Assembly: GCA_946544235.1 (NCBI GenBank)
Contig: CAMNMC010000116.1
Location: 1-64,000 of the forward strand
From: an uncultured Lachnospiraceae bacterium
GTDB taxonomy: Bacteria; Bacillota; Clostridia; Lachnospirales; Lachnospiraceae
Length of the DNA stretch: 64,000 nucleotides
Reading direction: 5' to 3'
Shown: positions 28,088 to 37,801 of the stretch, piece after piece
Numbering within the stretch: the stretch's first letter is position 1
Layout of the letters: each line of letters starts with the position of its first letter
Position numbers and translations under genes: made by a program
Notes under the pieces: model-generated
Told to the model about the DNA's origin: nothing
Database searches by the model: none
Seen by the model: the letters and a program-made list of their open reading frames with translations, nothing else

Positions 28088-29350
28088 TCATTTTTTTCCG
28101 CATTGCTTCATAATATACGCCAACGCATATTCGGTCGAATAACTTCCGAGTGAGATAACTCCTGTAGCCCTCAGCTTCCTTCCGACCTCGTATCTGCAGA
28201 GGTCAGTCTTGTGATAAAGGCATTGCGATACAGCGTATACCTTAACTCCCTTTCCTGCTGCCTCAATTATCACCGGAAGCAGACTGTCATAAAGTGACGG
28301 AAAGCCGCCCGCTCCATATAATTCAAAAAGTACAGCATCCGGCTTACACGAAAGCATTGCACTCAGCATATCCGAAGAAAGTCCCGGATGAAGCTTTACA
28401 AGCTGAACCTTCAGATCTTCCCTGACACCGCTGAAACTGTAACCTCCGACAATATCACCTTTGACCTCAGGATCATCATCTGGCCTGTCACATCTGATAT
28501 CTGCTTCAGCGGTTCCTGAAGCTTCACTGAGCATATCTGCTTCAACGGTTCCATCAGTACCGAGGATATTCTCCTCATGGATCCTGTCCACTGCTCTGAA
28601 TGCCTCAAAGCCATCCGTATCCATCTTCGTCGCATATCGTCCATCGATCAGTCTGCCGCCAAAAACTATATAAACATTGTAATATTTGTCCGTCCGATCT
28701 GACAAGGTAAGTATCGCTCTGACAGCATCCCGCAGATTTTTCTTAGCATCTGTCCCTTCCGTATCAATGGGAAGCTGAGAACCTGTCAGAATAACAGGTA
28801 TCGGTAGGTTCCTCAGCATTGCCGACAATGCCCCCGCGGTATAAGCCATTGTATCGGTTCCATGGAGAATTATGATCCCATCATACTTAAGCGGCTCAGC
28901 GTTGCCGGGTTCCTTATCAGCCCGGGTATCGTCAGGATCTGTCATCACATCTGCTTTAACAATTCTGTCAATCTCTTCTCCTATCCGGTTCCACTGCTCC
29001 GGCCGCATATCCGAGCTGTCGATTGACATGATACCATCCATATCAAAACATAGCTCTTCGCTTCTGATCATCCTCTGAATATCATCGCAGGACATACTCG
29101 AACCATCATCGGACATCTTCCAAGCACCATCACAGTTCGTACTCCGAATATCACCACCACCGGACGTCTTCCTAATATCATCAAATGTCGAAGAAGAGAC
29201 CGCATCCTGACAAAACGCGGTCTCTCCCTTATTTTCAAAAAAAGCCATATTAACTATAGTCTCCGCATCCATAGCCGGTCGAAGACCATTTCCATTATCC
29301 TTTGAAGCTATAGTACCACCCGTGGCGATTATCCTAACCCTCTTTTTCAC
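28088..29350 (-). CDS. L-asparaginase (AnsA/type I-like) with internal insertions
   Basis: Hydrolyses asparagine to aspartate and ammonia. The active-site segments are all visible: ATGGTIASK near the N-terminus, DSSDMRPEQW, HGTDTMAYTAG, and TGSQLPIDTEGTDAKKNL with the catalytic lysine. Normal members have about 320-340 aa; this one has 420 from the preferred GTG at 29350 (GAGGA upstream). The extra length is in low-complexity Asp/Ser/Gly-rich loops, around residues 35-85, 125-145 and 255-290. There is no signal peptide, so it is cytoplasmic. It follows a membrane-protein gene by 69 bp. Confidence 0.9.
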   Translation of the reverse strand: MKKRVRIIATGGTIASKDNGNGLRPAMDAETIVNMAFFENKGETAFCQDAVSSSTFDDIRKTSGGGDIRSTNCDGAWKMSDDGSSMSCDDIQRMIRSEELCFDMDGIMSIDSSDMRPEQWNRIGEEIDRIVKADVMTDPDDTRADKEPGNAEPLKYDGIIILHGTDTMAYTAGALSAMLRNLPIPVILTGSQLPIDTEGTDAKKNLRDAVRAILTLSDRTDKYYNVYIVFGGRLIDGRYATKMDTDGFEAFRAVDRIHEENILGTDGTVEADMLSEASGTAEADIRCDRPDDDPEVKGDIVGGYSFSGVREDLKVQLVKLHPGLSSDMLSAMLSCKPDAVLFELYGAGGFPSLYDSLLPVIIEAAGKGVKVYAVSQCLYHKTDLCRYEVGRKLRATGVISLGSYSTEYALAYIMKQCGKK

Positions 29351-29418
29351 GACACATCTCATCCTCATAAACCGATTATCACATATCAGCTTCCAATCAA
29401 TCTGCACCGGTTATATGA

Positions 29419-30111
29419 TCAGTTAAAATTAAGCCTCTGTGTGATCTTTTGCAGATCATTAAAATACGTCATGGAAACAACCCTGTTTGTCTTATCATTA
29501 TAGTTGACCATTATGCAGTCATTTTTAGCCGTGTTGTAATAGAAAGCAGAAGTTGAAGTACCATTGTACATATCGTTCATGATCTGCATCGTATTTTCCT
29601 TCTGGTAGGTCATCTTATCCTCTGCGTCATAACGTGCATCACCAATCTCGATATTAAACAGCTTGTAATCATCACTGTCTATATGTATTCCCAGCTGTTT
29701 TCCGTCAAGATAAAGGACAGCTATATCTCCGTTACCGTCAGAGGTCAGCGTTCCGCTTGCATAATGTCTGACTCTCTTATAGGTATCATCATTTCTCGTA
29801 AGCTTTATCCCAAGCTCATCCTCAAGCTGTGCAGTATCCATATTTACGCAGTCCATAAGCTCCTTCGGCCCCTTGAGAAGGACTCCAAATACCAGATACG
29901 CAGCGCCGCCGACAACCAACGCGAAAATAAGCAGCTTAATGATAAATCCGGCATGCCCCTTCTCCTTCGGACCTGTATAAGTACTGGTGGTCTTGATCAT
30001 CGGCAATTCAACATTTTCAGCATATTCACTGTTAATGTCCTGCAGCCTGTCATCATCCCTGTCATAATACAGTTTATCCAGCTTATCCTCATCCTTTAAT
30101 TTAAGTTCCAT
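29419..30111 (-). CDS. Single-pass membrane protein of unknown function
   Basis: Not recognised. The protein is 230 aa from the ATG at 30111, which has GGAGG nine bases upstream. It has an acidic cytoplasmic N-terminus (about 1-58), one helix (about 60-82, IIKLLIFALVVGGAAYLVFG) and an external domain of about 145 residues with mixed strands and no obvious active site. Several short motifs (GNGDIAVLYLDGKQLGIHI) suggest a beta-rich fold. It is placed between the C39-like peptidase and asparaginase genes on one strand, which looks like an operon. Confidence 0.7.
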   Translation of the reverse strand: MELKLKDEDKLDKLYYDRDDDRLQDINSEYAENVELPMIKTTSTYTGPKEKGHAGFIIKLLIFALVVGGAAYLVFGVLLKGPKELMDCVNMDTAQLEDELGIKLTRNDDTYKRVRHYASGTLTSDGNGDIAVLYLDGKQLGIHIDSDDYKLFNIEIGDARYDAEDKMTYQKENTMQIMNDMYNGTSTSAFYYNTAKNDCIMVNYNDKTNRVVSMTYFNDLQKITQRLNFN

Positions 30112-30153
30112 AACCTTCACCCTCCATTTATAACATTGATCGTGCGTCAGATG

Positions 30154-31515
30154 CTATTCTTCTTCGCCATCATCTTCCTCAGTAGTAAGGAATTCCGTGG
30201 AAGACTCTTCAGCCATATCCTCGGTTGTCAGTGTTTCATCCCTGTAAAATGCCCAGAGACCTGCGATCTGCCCCTCCAGTCTGTCATAATCCCACATTTT
30301 CTCGGAGTTTTTCACTGAATTCGGATCATTTACCGAAAACTTGCCATCCTTATAGCCCGTTAACACGATAAAGTGTCCGCCATCAGTAAAATCTCCCTTA
30401 TCAACGCATGCTATTATCGGATTACCTGACTCAACGGCTTCCGCCATACTGCTTTCACTGAGTCCGACCTCATAAGACCTGATACCGAATTTCTCGCAGG
30501 CTGTATGGATGAGACTCCATGCTGTACCCTGACCATCGAAATAATAATCATTTTCAAGTGCATATTTGCCTATCACTGCCGGAGAATATGCACCGCTGCC
30601 CGTCAGGTAAGTAACGACCATGGAAAGACAGGTTGGTCCGCAGCCGTTATAGGCCATCAGTCCGTCACCGTATTCCATGTATCCCCATCTCTGGTCCCAC
30701 TGAAGGAACAGAGGAATCTTACCATTCTTAACATCCTTCAGCTCTTTGGAAATATCATTATTTATAGGTCTCAGGCGAGCGTCCGGATATTCGTATATGA
30801 ACTGAAGCGCCTCATGATTCTTGTGAAGCATGAGAATAAGGTCCGTTGTGTACAGATACATATTCTGGTGTATGTAGAGAACCTTTTTCTGATCCTCTTC
30901 CGAATATTCCGAAAATTCCTTACGGATATTTACCAGCATATCCCTCGGCTTTTCTGTGGACGGCTCCTCAGTCGTCATCTCAGTAGTCGAACCGGTTTCC
31001 GCTGTCGTATCCGTCGAAGCCTCGGTAAGCTCTGTCGTCTCTGATATTGCCGTCTCGGTTTTATCATGACTCGCCTCACTCTTGTCTTTCTTATCATTAC
31101 CCTTAAGATTCAGAACGATGATAACAATATTAAATATAACAAATGCCGCTATAATGACGCCTATGACAAGTCCCGATCTGTTCGTCCTTCTGCCTCTCGG
31201 CCTGCTGCCGTTCGGTCTGTTATTATTCGGCCTGCTACTATCAGCTCTGTTATTAACCAGCCTGTTACTGTTCAAGTTGTTACTGGTTGTCCTGTTTCCG
31301 TTCGGCCTCTTGCTGTTCACCTTGTTGACAGATGTCCTGTTAGCATTTGTCTTGTTGCCGGACATTTTATTTCCCGGTGCACTGTTTCCGTTCGGTCTGC
31401 TATCAGGCGTCTTACTGCCGCTTGCCCTGTTGCCGGTTGTCCTGCCACCGTTCGGCCTGCTGCCGGCTGTTCTGTTATTCTTTATGTCTTTCCCGCTGTA
31501 CTTTCTATTACTCAT
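30154..31515 (-). CDS. C39-like cysteine peptidase with polycationic pentapeptide tail
   Basis: Membrane protein of 453 aa. Residues 13-113 are about 20 pentapeptides of the form SRPNG, NRTTG, NKMSG, NRADS, giving a strongly basic low-complexity tail that should lie in the cytoplasm. One helix follows (about 116-138), then an acidic Ser/Thr-rich linker, then an external Peptidase_C39_2-type domain (about 265-425) with the cysteine in NGCGPTCLSMVV and the histidine in GGHFIVLTGY, followed by VNDPNS. Such domains cleave peptides or wall cross-links. It starts eight bases after paaK, so translation is probably coupled. The C-terminal tail is Glu/Thr-rich. Confidence 0.82.
   Translation of the reverse strand: MSNRKYSGKDIKNNRTAGSRPNGGRTTGNRASGSKTPDSRPNGNSAPGNKMSGNKTNANRTSVNKVNSKRPNGNRTTSNNLNSNRLVNNRADSSRPNNNRPNGSRPRGRRTNRSGLVIGVIIAAFVIFNIVIIVLNLKGNDKKDKSEASHDKTETAISETTELTEASTDTTAETGSTTEMTTEEPSTEKPRDMLVNIRKEFSEYSEEDQKKVLYIHQNMYLYTTDLILMLHKNHEALQFIYEYPDARLRPINNDISKELKDVKNGKIPLFLQWDQRWGYMEYGDGLMAYNGCGPTCLSMVVTYLTGSGAYSPAVIGKYALENDYYFDGQGTAWSLIHTACEKFGIRSYEVGLSESSMAEAVESGNPIIACVDKGDFTDGGHFIVLTGYKDGKFSVNDPNSVKNSEKMWDYDRLEGQIAGLWAFYRDETLTTEDMAEESSTEFLTTEEDDGEEE
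31177..31479. repeat. Degenerate 15-bp tandem repeats coding the pentapeptide tail
   Basis: About 20 consecutive 15-bp units encode the pentapeptides of the C39-like protein. The nucleotide copies are diverged, so this is an old or diversified tandem array. The hydrophobic leucine-rich ORFs on the plus strand here are shadows of it. Confidence 0.75.
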
Positions 31516-31523
31516 TAAACAAA

Positions 31524-32759
31524 TTACTCATATCTTTCATCAATTACACGCTTAGTTTTCTTCTCGCTTCGAGGAAGAACGCCCAGCTCAACCACCTTAA
31601 CAAGAGGTGTGAAGCCAATCTTGCTCTTAACCCTTGCAGCGATACGATCACTCAGATCTGCGAAATCAGTATGTCCGCTGGTCTCGACATAGATTCTGAG
31701 TGTGTCCCTTCCGTCAAGGTGAGAGATTCTGATCTGATACTCACTTGAAACCTCAGGGAAGGCCTGAAGTATCTCCTCGATCTGACTCGGAAATACATTT
31801 ACGCCCTTTATCTTCATCATGTCATCGGTACGTCCCTTGATGATGTCTATTCTCGGATAGCTTCTTCCGCACTTACATGGTTCAGGAAGTATCCTTGAAA
31901 GGTCATGTGTACGGTAACGGATGAGCGGTGCTCCCTCCTTAACGAGAGTCGTACATACGATCTCACCATACTCACCGTCAGGAAGAACCTCGCCTGTTAC
32001 AGGATCGATTATTTCAATATAAATATAATCATCCCAGTAATGCATGCCTGTCTCGCCCGGGCAGTTGATACCGATTCCCGGTCCGTAGATCTCTGTCAGA
32101 CCGTAAATATCATAAAGCTCGATACCAAGCTCCTCATGGATCCTCTTACGCATTGTATCACCCCAGCGCTCTGAACCGATGATACCCTTCTTCAGATGGA
32201 TCTTGTCCTTAACGCCTCTCTTTGCGATCTCCTCTGCCAGAAGAAGTGCATATGAAGAAGTTGAGCAGAGAACTGTTGACTCCATATCGATCATCATCTG
32301 GATCTGCTTGTCAGTATTTCCCGGTCCCATAGGAATAGCCATGGCACCAAGCTTCTCGCAGCCCAGCTGGAAGCCAATTCCTGCTGTCCACAGACCGTAA
32401 CCCGGAGTTATCTGTATTCTGTCCTTCTTTGTTATGCCGGCGGTCTCATAGCATCTTGCAAACATGATTGCCCAGTCATCAACATCCTTCGCTGTATAAG
32501 GAATTATAACAGGAAGACCTGTTGTTCCGGATGATGAATGAATACGTACTATCTCCTCTTCAGGTGCAGTCATAAGTCCTAGAGGATATGCATCCCTGAG
32601 ATCGCTCTTCTCTGAAAAAGGCAGTTTCTCAAAATCCTCCGGTGATTCAATTCTCGTGATCCCTGCTGCCGCAAGCTTACGTCCGTAAAAACTTCCTGCT
32701 GATATCAGCGCCTTTATCCTGCTGTTAACCTGTTCGATCTGTTTTTCTGAAATCTTCAT
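31524..32759 (-). CDS. paaK: Phenylacetate-CoA ligase-like enzyme
   Basis: Adenylate-forming ligase of 411 aa that activates phenylacetate or a related arylacetate with CoA and ATP. The phosphate-binding loop is IHSSSGTTGLPVIIPY, later motifs are YDIYGLTEIYGPG and RYRTHDLSRI, and the C-terminal part has GRTDDMMKIKGVNVFPSQIE, all typical of PaaK. In clostridia PaaK is commonly linked to indolepyruvate ferredoxin oxidoreductase (ior) for use of aromatic amino acids. iorB is two genes away here, though iorA is not in the window. It heads the run of genes down to asparaginase. Confidence 0.93.
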   Translation of the reverse strand: MKISEKQIEQVNSRIKALISAGSFYGRKLAAAGITRIESPEDFEKLPFSEKSDLRDAYPLGLMTAPEEEIVRIHSSSGTTGLPVIIPYTAKDVDDWAIMFARCYETAGITKKDRIQITPGYGLWTAGIGFQLGCEKLGAMAIPMGPGNTDKQIQMMIDMESTVLCSTSSYALLLAEEIAKRGVKDKIHLKKGIIGSERWGDTMRKRIHEELGIELYDIYGLTEIYGPGIGINCPGETGMHYWDDYIYIEIIDPVTGEVLPDGEYGEIVCTTLVKEGAPLIRYRTHDLSRILPEPCKCGRSYPRIDIIKGRTDDMMKIKGVNVFPSQIEEILQAFPEVSSEYQIRISHLDGRDTLRIYVETSGHTDFADLSDRIAARVKSKIGFTPLVKVVELGVLPRSEKKTKRVIDERYE

Positions 32760-32924
32760 ATTTGTACCCCTTTTTTTCTTTAAAAAACTTATATCCTATA
32801 AACCCTGAGCGGGTAAAAGTCCGTCACTTCAGAATGATCCTCTCAGCCACAGATCGATGTGTATTCTAACACAGCCTCCCGTATCAATGCCAATTAATCA
32901 TTCTTAACCATTATTTAAATAATA

Positions 32925-34175
32925 TTAATGAAATACATTTCCGCCAATATTTACACCTGAGATTCCGTGCTCCTCAGCATACCATTTTGCTTTAAAATAC
33001 AGATTGGTTACATTTCTCGTTCCGTTCAGTACATCCTCCGCCGCCATATAGCAGGAGTCCTCCGGACCATTTGCGAGAATAAGTGCAAGGCTTCCCGTAT
33101 CCGCCGGTTCAAACTGATATGGTGCATAGATCACTCCCGGAATGGTATCCGGAAATCTGGAATCGTCCACTCTGTTCATAACTACGCTGCCGACTGCGAT
33201 CATTCCGCCATAATCCACACTTCCGGCTTCCGCCTGTATTATCGCTGCCAGAAGCTTGAGATCGGACTCGGTATAAGGATAGGCCTCAACATGAAAGAAT
33301 TCTGTTCCCGATTGATCTCTTATGATCGCACTTGCCATACGCCCCGAGGTCTGTCTGGCCAGCTCCCTTCGTCTTGCTTCCTCTTCTTCAACCTGAATCT
33401 TTAATGCCGCCGCGAGAGCTGACGCATTTTCCGCCTCCCTCTCCGTTTCTTCAATAAGATTCTGCAGCTCGATCAGTCTGATTTCCAGCTCATGCTGTTC
33501 ATCTCTGTATCCGATACGAATGATCTCATCCTCTTCCTTCAGAGCCTTAAGCTCCTCTGCCCGAGCAACACTGTCGTCCAGAAGTCCGTTCAGCCTGATG
33601 ATGCTGTTATTCATGTATTTATTGATTGCTTTGACGTATTCATTACGATTTATAACGTCATATTCATCCTCACCGGTAATGAATAAAAGGGGATCCTCGT
33701 AACCGCCTTCATACATCATCCTGATGATATCCGACATCGTGGCACGAAGCTCTTCAATCTGCGCCTCCAGACTTTTTATATCTTTCTCGGCCGCCTTTAT
33801 CTCCTTACTGAGCTGCTTGATCTCTTCACTGGTCTTCTCCAGATTCTCCGTCACCTCAGCGATCTCCTTGTTTTTCTGCTGAAGCTCCTCCATAAGGCGT
33901 TCTGCCATCGCTCTGTATTCTTCGGCCTTTTGTTCTTCCTCTTCCTGCTCCTGTTTTTTGTCGGAAAGTACCTCTGCTCCCAGAATATCCTTTTCTGTAC
34001 CGATCTCCGTCACCACCGAAGATTTAGGAGCATTCTGCTGTTCCTCCTTTATTACAACTGATCTGCACTTATCCTTCCGGTTATCCGGTGTCCTGCAGTT
34101 CCTACAGGAAATCCCTGCCGATACAACCAATGATACAGCCATGATCATTGTAAATACTATGCTTTTTTTCTTCAC
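32925..34175 (-). CDS. Secreted cell-wall hydrolase with coiled-coil and SleB-like domain
   Basis: Exported protein of 416 aa. An N-terminal hydrophobic segment (about 1-24) is followed by SCRNC, which could be a lipobox or just a cysteine-rich junction. A long coiled-coil (about 75-275) of the PcsB/CwlO type has a hydrophobic interruption, RMMYEGGYEDPLLFI. The C-terminal Hydrolase_2 (SleB) domain (about 300-416) carries AAIIQAEAGSVDYGGMIAV with the catalytic glutamate and VVMNRVDDSRFP. It is expected to cut peptidoglycan, with the coiled-coil controlling activity. It is not obviously linked to a sporulation gene. Confidence 0.87.
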   Translation of the reverse strand: MKKKSIVFTMIMAVSLVVSAGISCRNCRTPDNRKDKCRSVVIKEEQQNAPKSSVVTEIGTEKDILGAEVLSDKKQEQEEEEQKAEEYRAMAERLMEELQQKNKEIAEVTENLEKTSEEIKQLSKEIKAAEKDIKSLEAQIEELRATMSDIIRMMYEGGYEDPLLFITGEDEYDVINRNEYVKAINKYMNNSIIRLNGLLDDSVARAEELKALKEEDEIIRIGYRDEQHELEIRLIELQNLIEETEREAENASALAAALKIQVEEEEARRRELARQTSGRMASAIIRDQSGTEFFHVEAYPYTESDLKLLAAIIQAEAGSVDYGGMIAVGSVVMNRVDDSRFPDTIPGVIYAPYQFEPADTGSLALILANGPEDSCYMAAEDVLNGTRNVTNLYFKAKWYAEEHGISGVNIGGNVFH

Positions 34176-34273
34176 AATATCATCTCCATATCATCACATC
34201 ATACAGATCAATAACCATATCATCATAATCCGAGTCAAACCCTCCCCGGCTTTATCATACGGTCACAACCCAC

Positions 34274-34846
34274 TTATCCTGCATACTCCAATGCCTGATA
34301 ATTCAGCGGAAGGAATTTTTCCTTAACGGTTTCCTTCATTGCTTCCTTAACGTCCTCTTCGGAAAGTCCCAGCTTTCCGGTACGCACTGCCGCCCCGAGA
34401 AGCACCACATTCAGGACCTTTGAAGAGCCCAGCTCCTCACACGCCTTATCACCATCTACAACCGTAAGTCCTGTCACATTTTTCTGCAGATACTCAACCA
34501 TTTTCTCACCGCTGTAATCCGATCCGCTCAGCGTTGCAGTGGTCGGCTTTACGGCTCTTGTATTTACTATGACCGCGCCACCTTCCTTAAGGTATGGCAG
34601 CATTCTAACAGTTTCACCCGGCTCAAAGCCAAGTATCACGTCGGCTGAACCTCTGCCCATCATCGGACTCTCGATATCCTCTCCGATCTTCAGAAAGCTG
34701 AATACGCTTCCGCCTCTCTGAGCCATTCCGATCGTCTCGGCACTCATAACCTTAAGTCCCTTATTCATTGCGGCTTTCGCCATTATCTTGGATGCGAGCA
34801 CGGTACCCTGACCGCCAACCCCGCAAAGTACTATATTTATACTCAT
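34274..34846 (-). CDS. iorB: Indolepyruvate ferredoxin oxidoreductase beta subunit
   Basis: Gamma-domain subunit of 190 aa of a 2-oxoacid oxidoreductase that converts indolepyruvate and other arylpyruvates to acyl-CoA with reduction of ferredoxin. It carries NIVLCGVGGQGTVLASKIM at the start and SAETIGMAQRGGSV after it, as in IorB. The large TPP/iron-sulfur subunit IorA, usually adjacent, is absent: upstream lies an intergenic region and an FtsX permease gene. IorA must be encoded elsewhere for a working enzyme. TGAGGAATTT precedes the ATG. Confidence 0.92.
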   Translation of the reverse strand: MSINIVLCGVGGQGTVLASKIMAKAAMNKGLKVMSAETIGMAQRGGSVFSFLKIGEDIESPMMGRGSADVILGFEPGETVRMLPYLKEGGAVIVNTRAVKPTTATLSGSDYSGEKMVEYLQKNVTGLTVVDGDKACEELGSSKVLNVVLLGAAVRTGKLGLSEEDVKEAMKETVKEKFLPLNYQALEYAG

Positions 34847-35048
34847 AAATTCCTCACATTATTTAGTATTTAATCACATGATGCCACCGCCGGAATTCCT
34901 GCATCTTCAGCATATCCCCGGCATCACATGCCCTACCAAAACAATATAACACGAAGACTGCACTGTGGCAATCAAACAATGATAAACAATCGCCTCACTG
35001 ATCATATTGAAACGCCTGCTTTTTCCGGCTTGTTCATTCACAAACCGG

Positions 35049-37643
35049 TCATTCAACCGCCTTCATCGATTCCGCCATGTCAATACGTTCAAGCTTACGC
35101 CTCATAAGGAGATCGACCGCAACGGCAAATCCTATGACCGCTATCACGGAGAACGCATAGCTCCTTCCGAGTATTACCGTCTTGAAGGAAACCATATCAA
35201 CCTTGATCTGGGAGATAACGAAGCTGTGCAGCAGTACACCCAGCGGCAGCCCGGCGATGATACCCATAAGAGTCAGGATAAAATTCTCACGGAAAACATA
35301 CGATCCGGTCTCGACCGAATAGAATCCGAGAACCTTGATCGTTGCGATTTCCCTCTTTCTTTCGATTATATTTATGTTGCTGAGATTGATAAGTACGATG
35401 AAGGCAAGTGCACCGGCACTTCCGATAACTACCCAGACAACGGCATTCAGCATTATCATCATCTTATCAACACGCTGCTTCAGTTCCGGCACAACATTCA
35501 TCGAAACCACTTCTGGGATCTCGCCAAGCGTCGCACCGAGAGCATATGCATCATCATCCGAAGAGGTGCTGACATATATTGCATTCGGCGTGTATTCCGA
35601 ACCAAAGAACTCACTGTAGGTTTCCGGTGTTATGAAAGCATAATGCCAGACATAGTTCTCAAAGATTCCGGATACCTTCAGAGTCACCTCACTGCCGTCG
35701 GAAAGTGTAAAGGTCACTTCATCTCCCGGTTTCTTCTCTGTCAGCTTTGCAATCTTCTCAGACAGAATGACCTCTCCCCGGCCCGGATAGTCATTACCTT
35801 TTATCATATTCAGCTCGATATATCCCGTCAGCTCCGCTCCTTCAGCAGCTATAAGATAGACATTCTTCACCGCATCCTTCATATTAATGTCAACCGTCGT
35901 CTGATAGAGCTCGATATGAGTACTCTGTTCGTGATTCCCGTCCTCAAACGCTTTCTCAACAGCCTCATCAAACTCCTTCCGCACATTGTCGTCAATACCG
36001 TTTTTAAATATAACGGATATATCATAAACATCTATATCCTCAAACTGGAAATTGGCTATATTTGAGACCGAGTCCTTTACGCCGAAGCCCGTGAGGACCA
36101 GCGCGGTACAGCCTGCTATACCGATGATCATCATAAACATACGCTTCTTGAAGCGGAAGATGTTTCTTGCTGTCACCTTGTGCAGGAATTTCATATGCTT
36201 CCAGAGAGGTTTCACGTATTCAAGAAAGATCCTCTTGCCAGCTGCGGGAGCCTTCGGTCTGATCAGCTCCGCAGGCATACCGCGAAGCTCTGCACGACAT
36301 GCAAAGAAGGTTGTTCCCATCGTACATATCAACGAAGCGATAACGCAGACTAAAAGAAGTCCCGGTGAAATATAATATATCGTCGGCTCGCCGTAATCAT
36401 AAAGCATCGTATATGCCCTGGCGATAACATACGGAAATACCCTGCACCCTATGAAGAAGCCCGAAACGCTTCCGATAAGCCCCGCACTGCCGGAATACAG
36501 CAGATATTTAAAAAGTATCGCCGTATTACTGTAGCCCATGGCCCGGAAGGTGCCTATCTGCCCTCTTTCATCATCTATCATTCGTGTCATAGTTGTCGAA
36601 CAGACAAGCGCAGCGATAAGGAAGAAAAATACCGGAAATATCTTAGCGATATCTCTTACTATGCTCGTATCGCTCTTGTAGCCCGCGTAGCCGGTGTTAT
36701 AATTTCTGTCCAGAACATAGGTCTCCGGCTTCGGAACACTGTCCTCCATGATAGGCCTCAGGAAGAGACTGTCCAGCATTTCCTTATATCTTTTATCAGC
36801 GACATCTCCAAGAACAGATTTTACCTTGTCTACAGCATCGTTAATCAGTGTCTTATATTCATCCGAATATATCGTCATGCCGTTTTGTACCAGTACATAG
36901 GCCTCTTTATAATAGTCAAATATAAATCCATCCTCCGGAATAAACATGACCGCTGAGATACGTCCATTTCCGATGGTTGTGGTTCCGCGCTCGCCGCTGA
37001 GATAAAGCGGTGTATCGACAAGGCCGACAACAGTGTATTCGTCATATGCAAAACACCCGGCAGTTTCTTCACTGTTTAGTTCATCTATTCTGATTTTCTC
37101 ATCCAGATATTTCCTGTCATATTTATCTGCATCCAGCAGGCATTCATCCGGCGCTTCAGGAAGCCGTCCCTCACGGAGACACAGGGTATTTATCTTTTCA
37201 GGAACACTGTAAACTCTCAGTATATCTGTATCGCCCTTCTTGTTCAGGTAGACAATATCCTCATAGTAAGATCCCTCTACGCGTACATCATAAACATCTT
37301 CCGAGTCTTTTTCCTGAATGCTATCAACCTCATTACTATTCGTTTTTTCACTCAGTGATGCATCATTTTCCTCTTCATCAACCTTCCCCGATAGTGTCTT
37401 CCCCAGTCTCTCCTCAATCTCATCAACCTCATCTTTGGTGAATCCATACGAAGATAGCAGCCTGTAATCATAAAAATAATGCCTGTTGTAGTATTTGTCT
37501 GCGGTTCCGACCATGGTTGCTTTCGTTACCTTAAGACCCGCAAAAAAACCTACCCCAAGCATGACAATAGCAAGGATAGCAAAAAATCTACCCTTGCTCT
37601 CTTTAAAGGTTCTTATGATATTTTTCAGATATGCGCTTCTCAT
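35049..37643 (-). CDS. Large FtsX-type ABC transporter permease without adjacent ATPase
   Basis: Permease of 864 aa with two FtsX domains and long external regions, MacB/YknZ-like double-permease layout (one helix at about 18-40, three near 335-430, another set near 485-510 and a last set near 740-855). Members usually export peptides, lipids or help lipoprotein traffic with a LolD-like ATPase. No ATPase gene is next to it on either side, so its partner is encoded elsewhere or it is shared. GGGGTGA precedes the ATG. Ser/Asp/Glu-rich stretch 95-115 is low complexity. Confidence 0.87.
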   Translation of the reverse strand: MRSAYLKNIIRTFKESKGRFFAILAIVMLGVGFFAGLKVTKATMVGTADKYYNRHYFYDYRLLSSYGFTKDEVDEIEERLGKTLSGKVDEEENDASLSEKTNSNEVDSIQEKDSEDVYDVRVEGSYYEDIVYLNKKGDTDILRVYSVPEKINTLCLREGRLPEAPDECLLDADKYDRKYLDEKIRIDELNSEETAGCFAYDEYTVVGLVDTPLYLSGERGTTTIGNGRISAVMFIPEDGFIFDYYKEAYVLVQNGMTIYSDEYKTLINDAVDKVKSVLGDVADKRYKEMLDSLFLRPIMEDSVPKPETYVLDRNYNTGYAGYKSDTSIVRDIAKIFPVFFFLIAALVCSTTMTRMIDDERGQIGTFRAMGYSNTAILFKYLLYSGSAGLIGSVSGFFIGCRVFPYVIARAYTMLYDYGEPTIYYISPGLLLVCVIASLICTMGTTFFACRAELRGMPAELIRPKAPAAGKRIFLEYVKPLWKHMKFLHKVTARNIFRFKKRMFMMIIGIAGCTALVLTGFGVKDSVSNIANFQFEDIDVYDISVIFKNGIDDNVRKEFDEAVEKAFEDGNHEQSTHIELYQTTVDINMKDAVKNVYLIAAEGAELTGYIELNMIKGNDYPGRGEVILSEKIAKLTEKKPGDEVTFTLSDGSEVTLKVSGIFENYVWHYAFITPETYSEFFGSEYTPNAIYVSTSSDDDAYALGATLGEIPEVVSMNVVPELKQRVDKMMIMLNAVVWVVIGSAGALAFIVLINLSNINIIERKREIATIKVLGFYSVETGSYVFRENFILTLMGIIAGLPLGVLLHSFVISQIKVDMVSFKTVILGRSYAFSVIAVIGFAVAVDLLMRRKLERIDMAESMKAVE

Positions 37644-37801
37644 ATTCTGTCACCCCGCAATCTGAAACCCAATTCTATCACTTCACAGTTATCATTCTCC
37701 GTATGATCAACTGTCCTGACACATGTTATGCAACAGACATACTGCTTTGTCACAGACAGAAATAACCTCTTTTCTCTGCAGAGCACTCATTAAATATGAG
37801 A

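Noticed and set aside
31082-31555. Leucine-rich plus-strand ORFs at 31066-31555
   Set aside because: They are antisense shadows of the Asn/Arg-rich pentapeptide repeat of the C39-like gene and have no ribosome site.
35007-36065. Plus-strand 352-aa ORF opposite the FtsX permease
   Set aside because: Shadow ORF: composition is that of the reversed codons of the permease, with no start signal.
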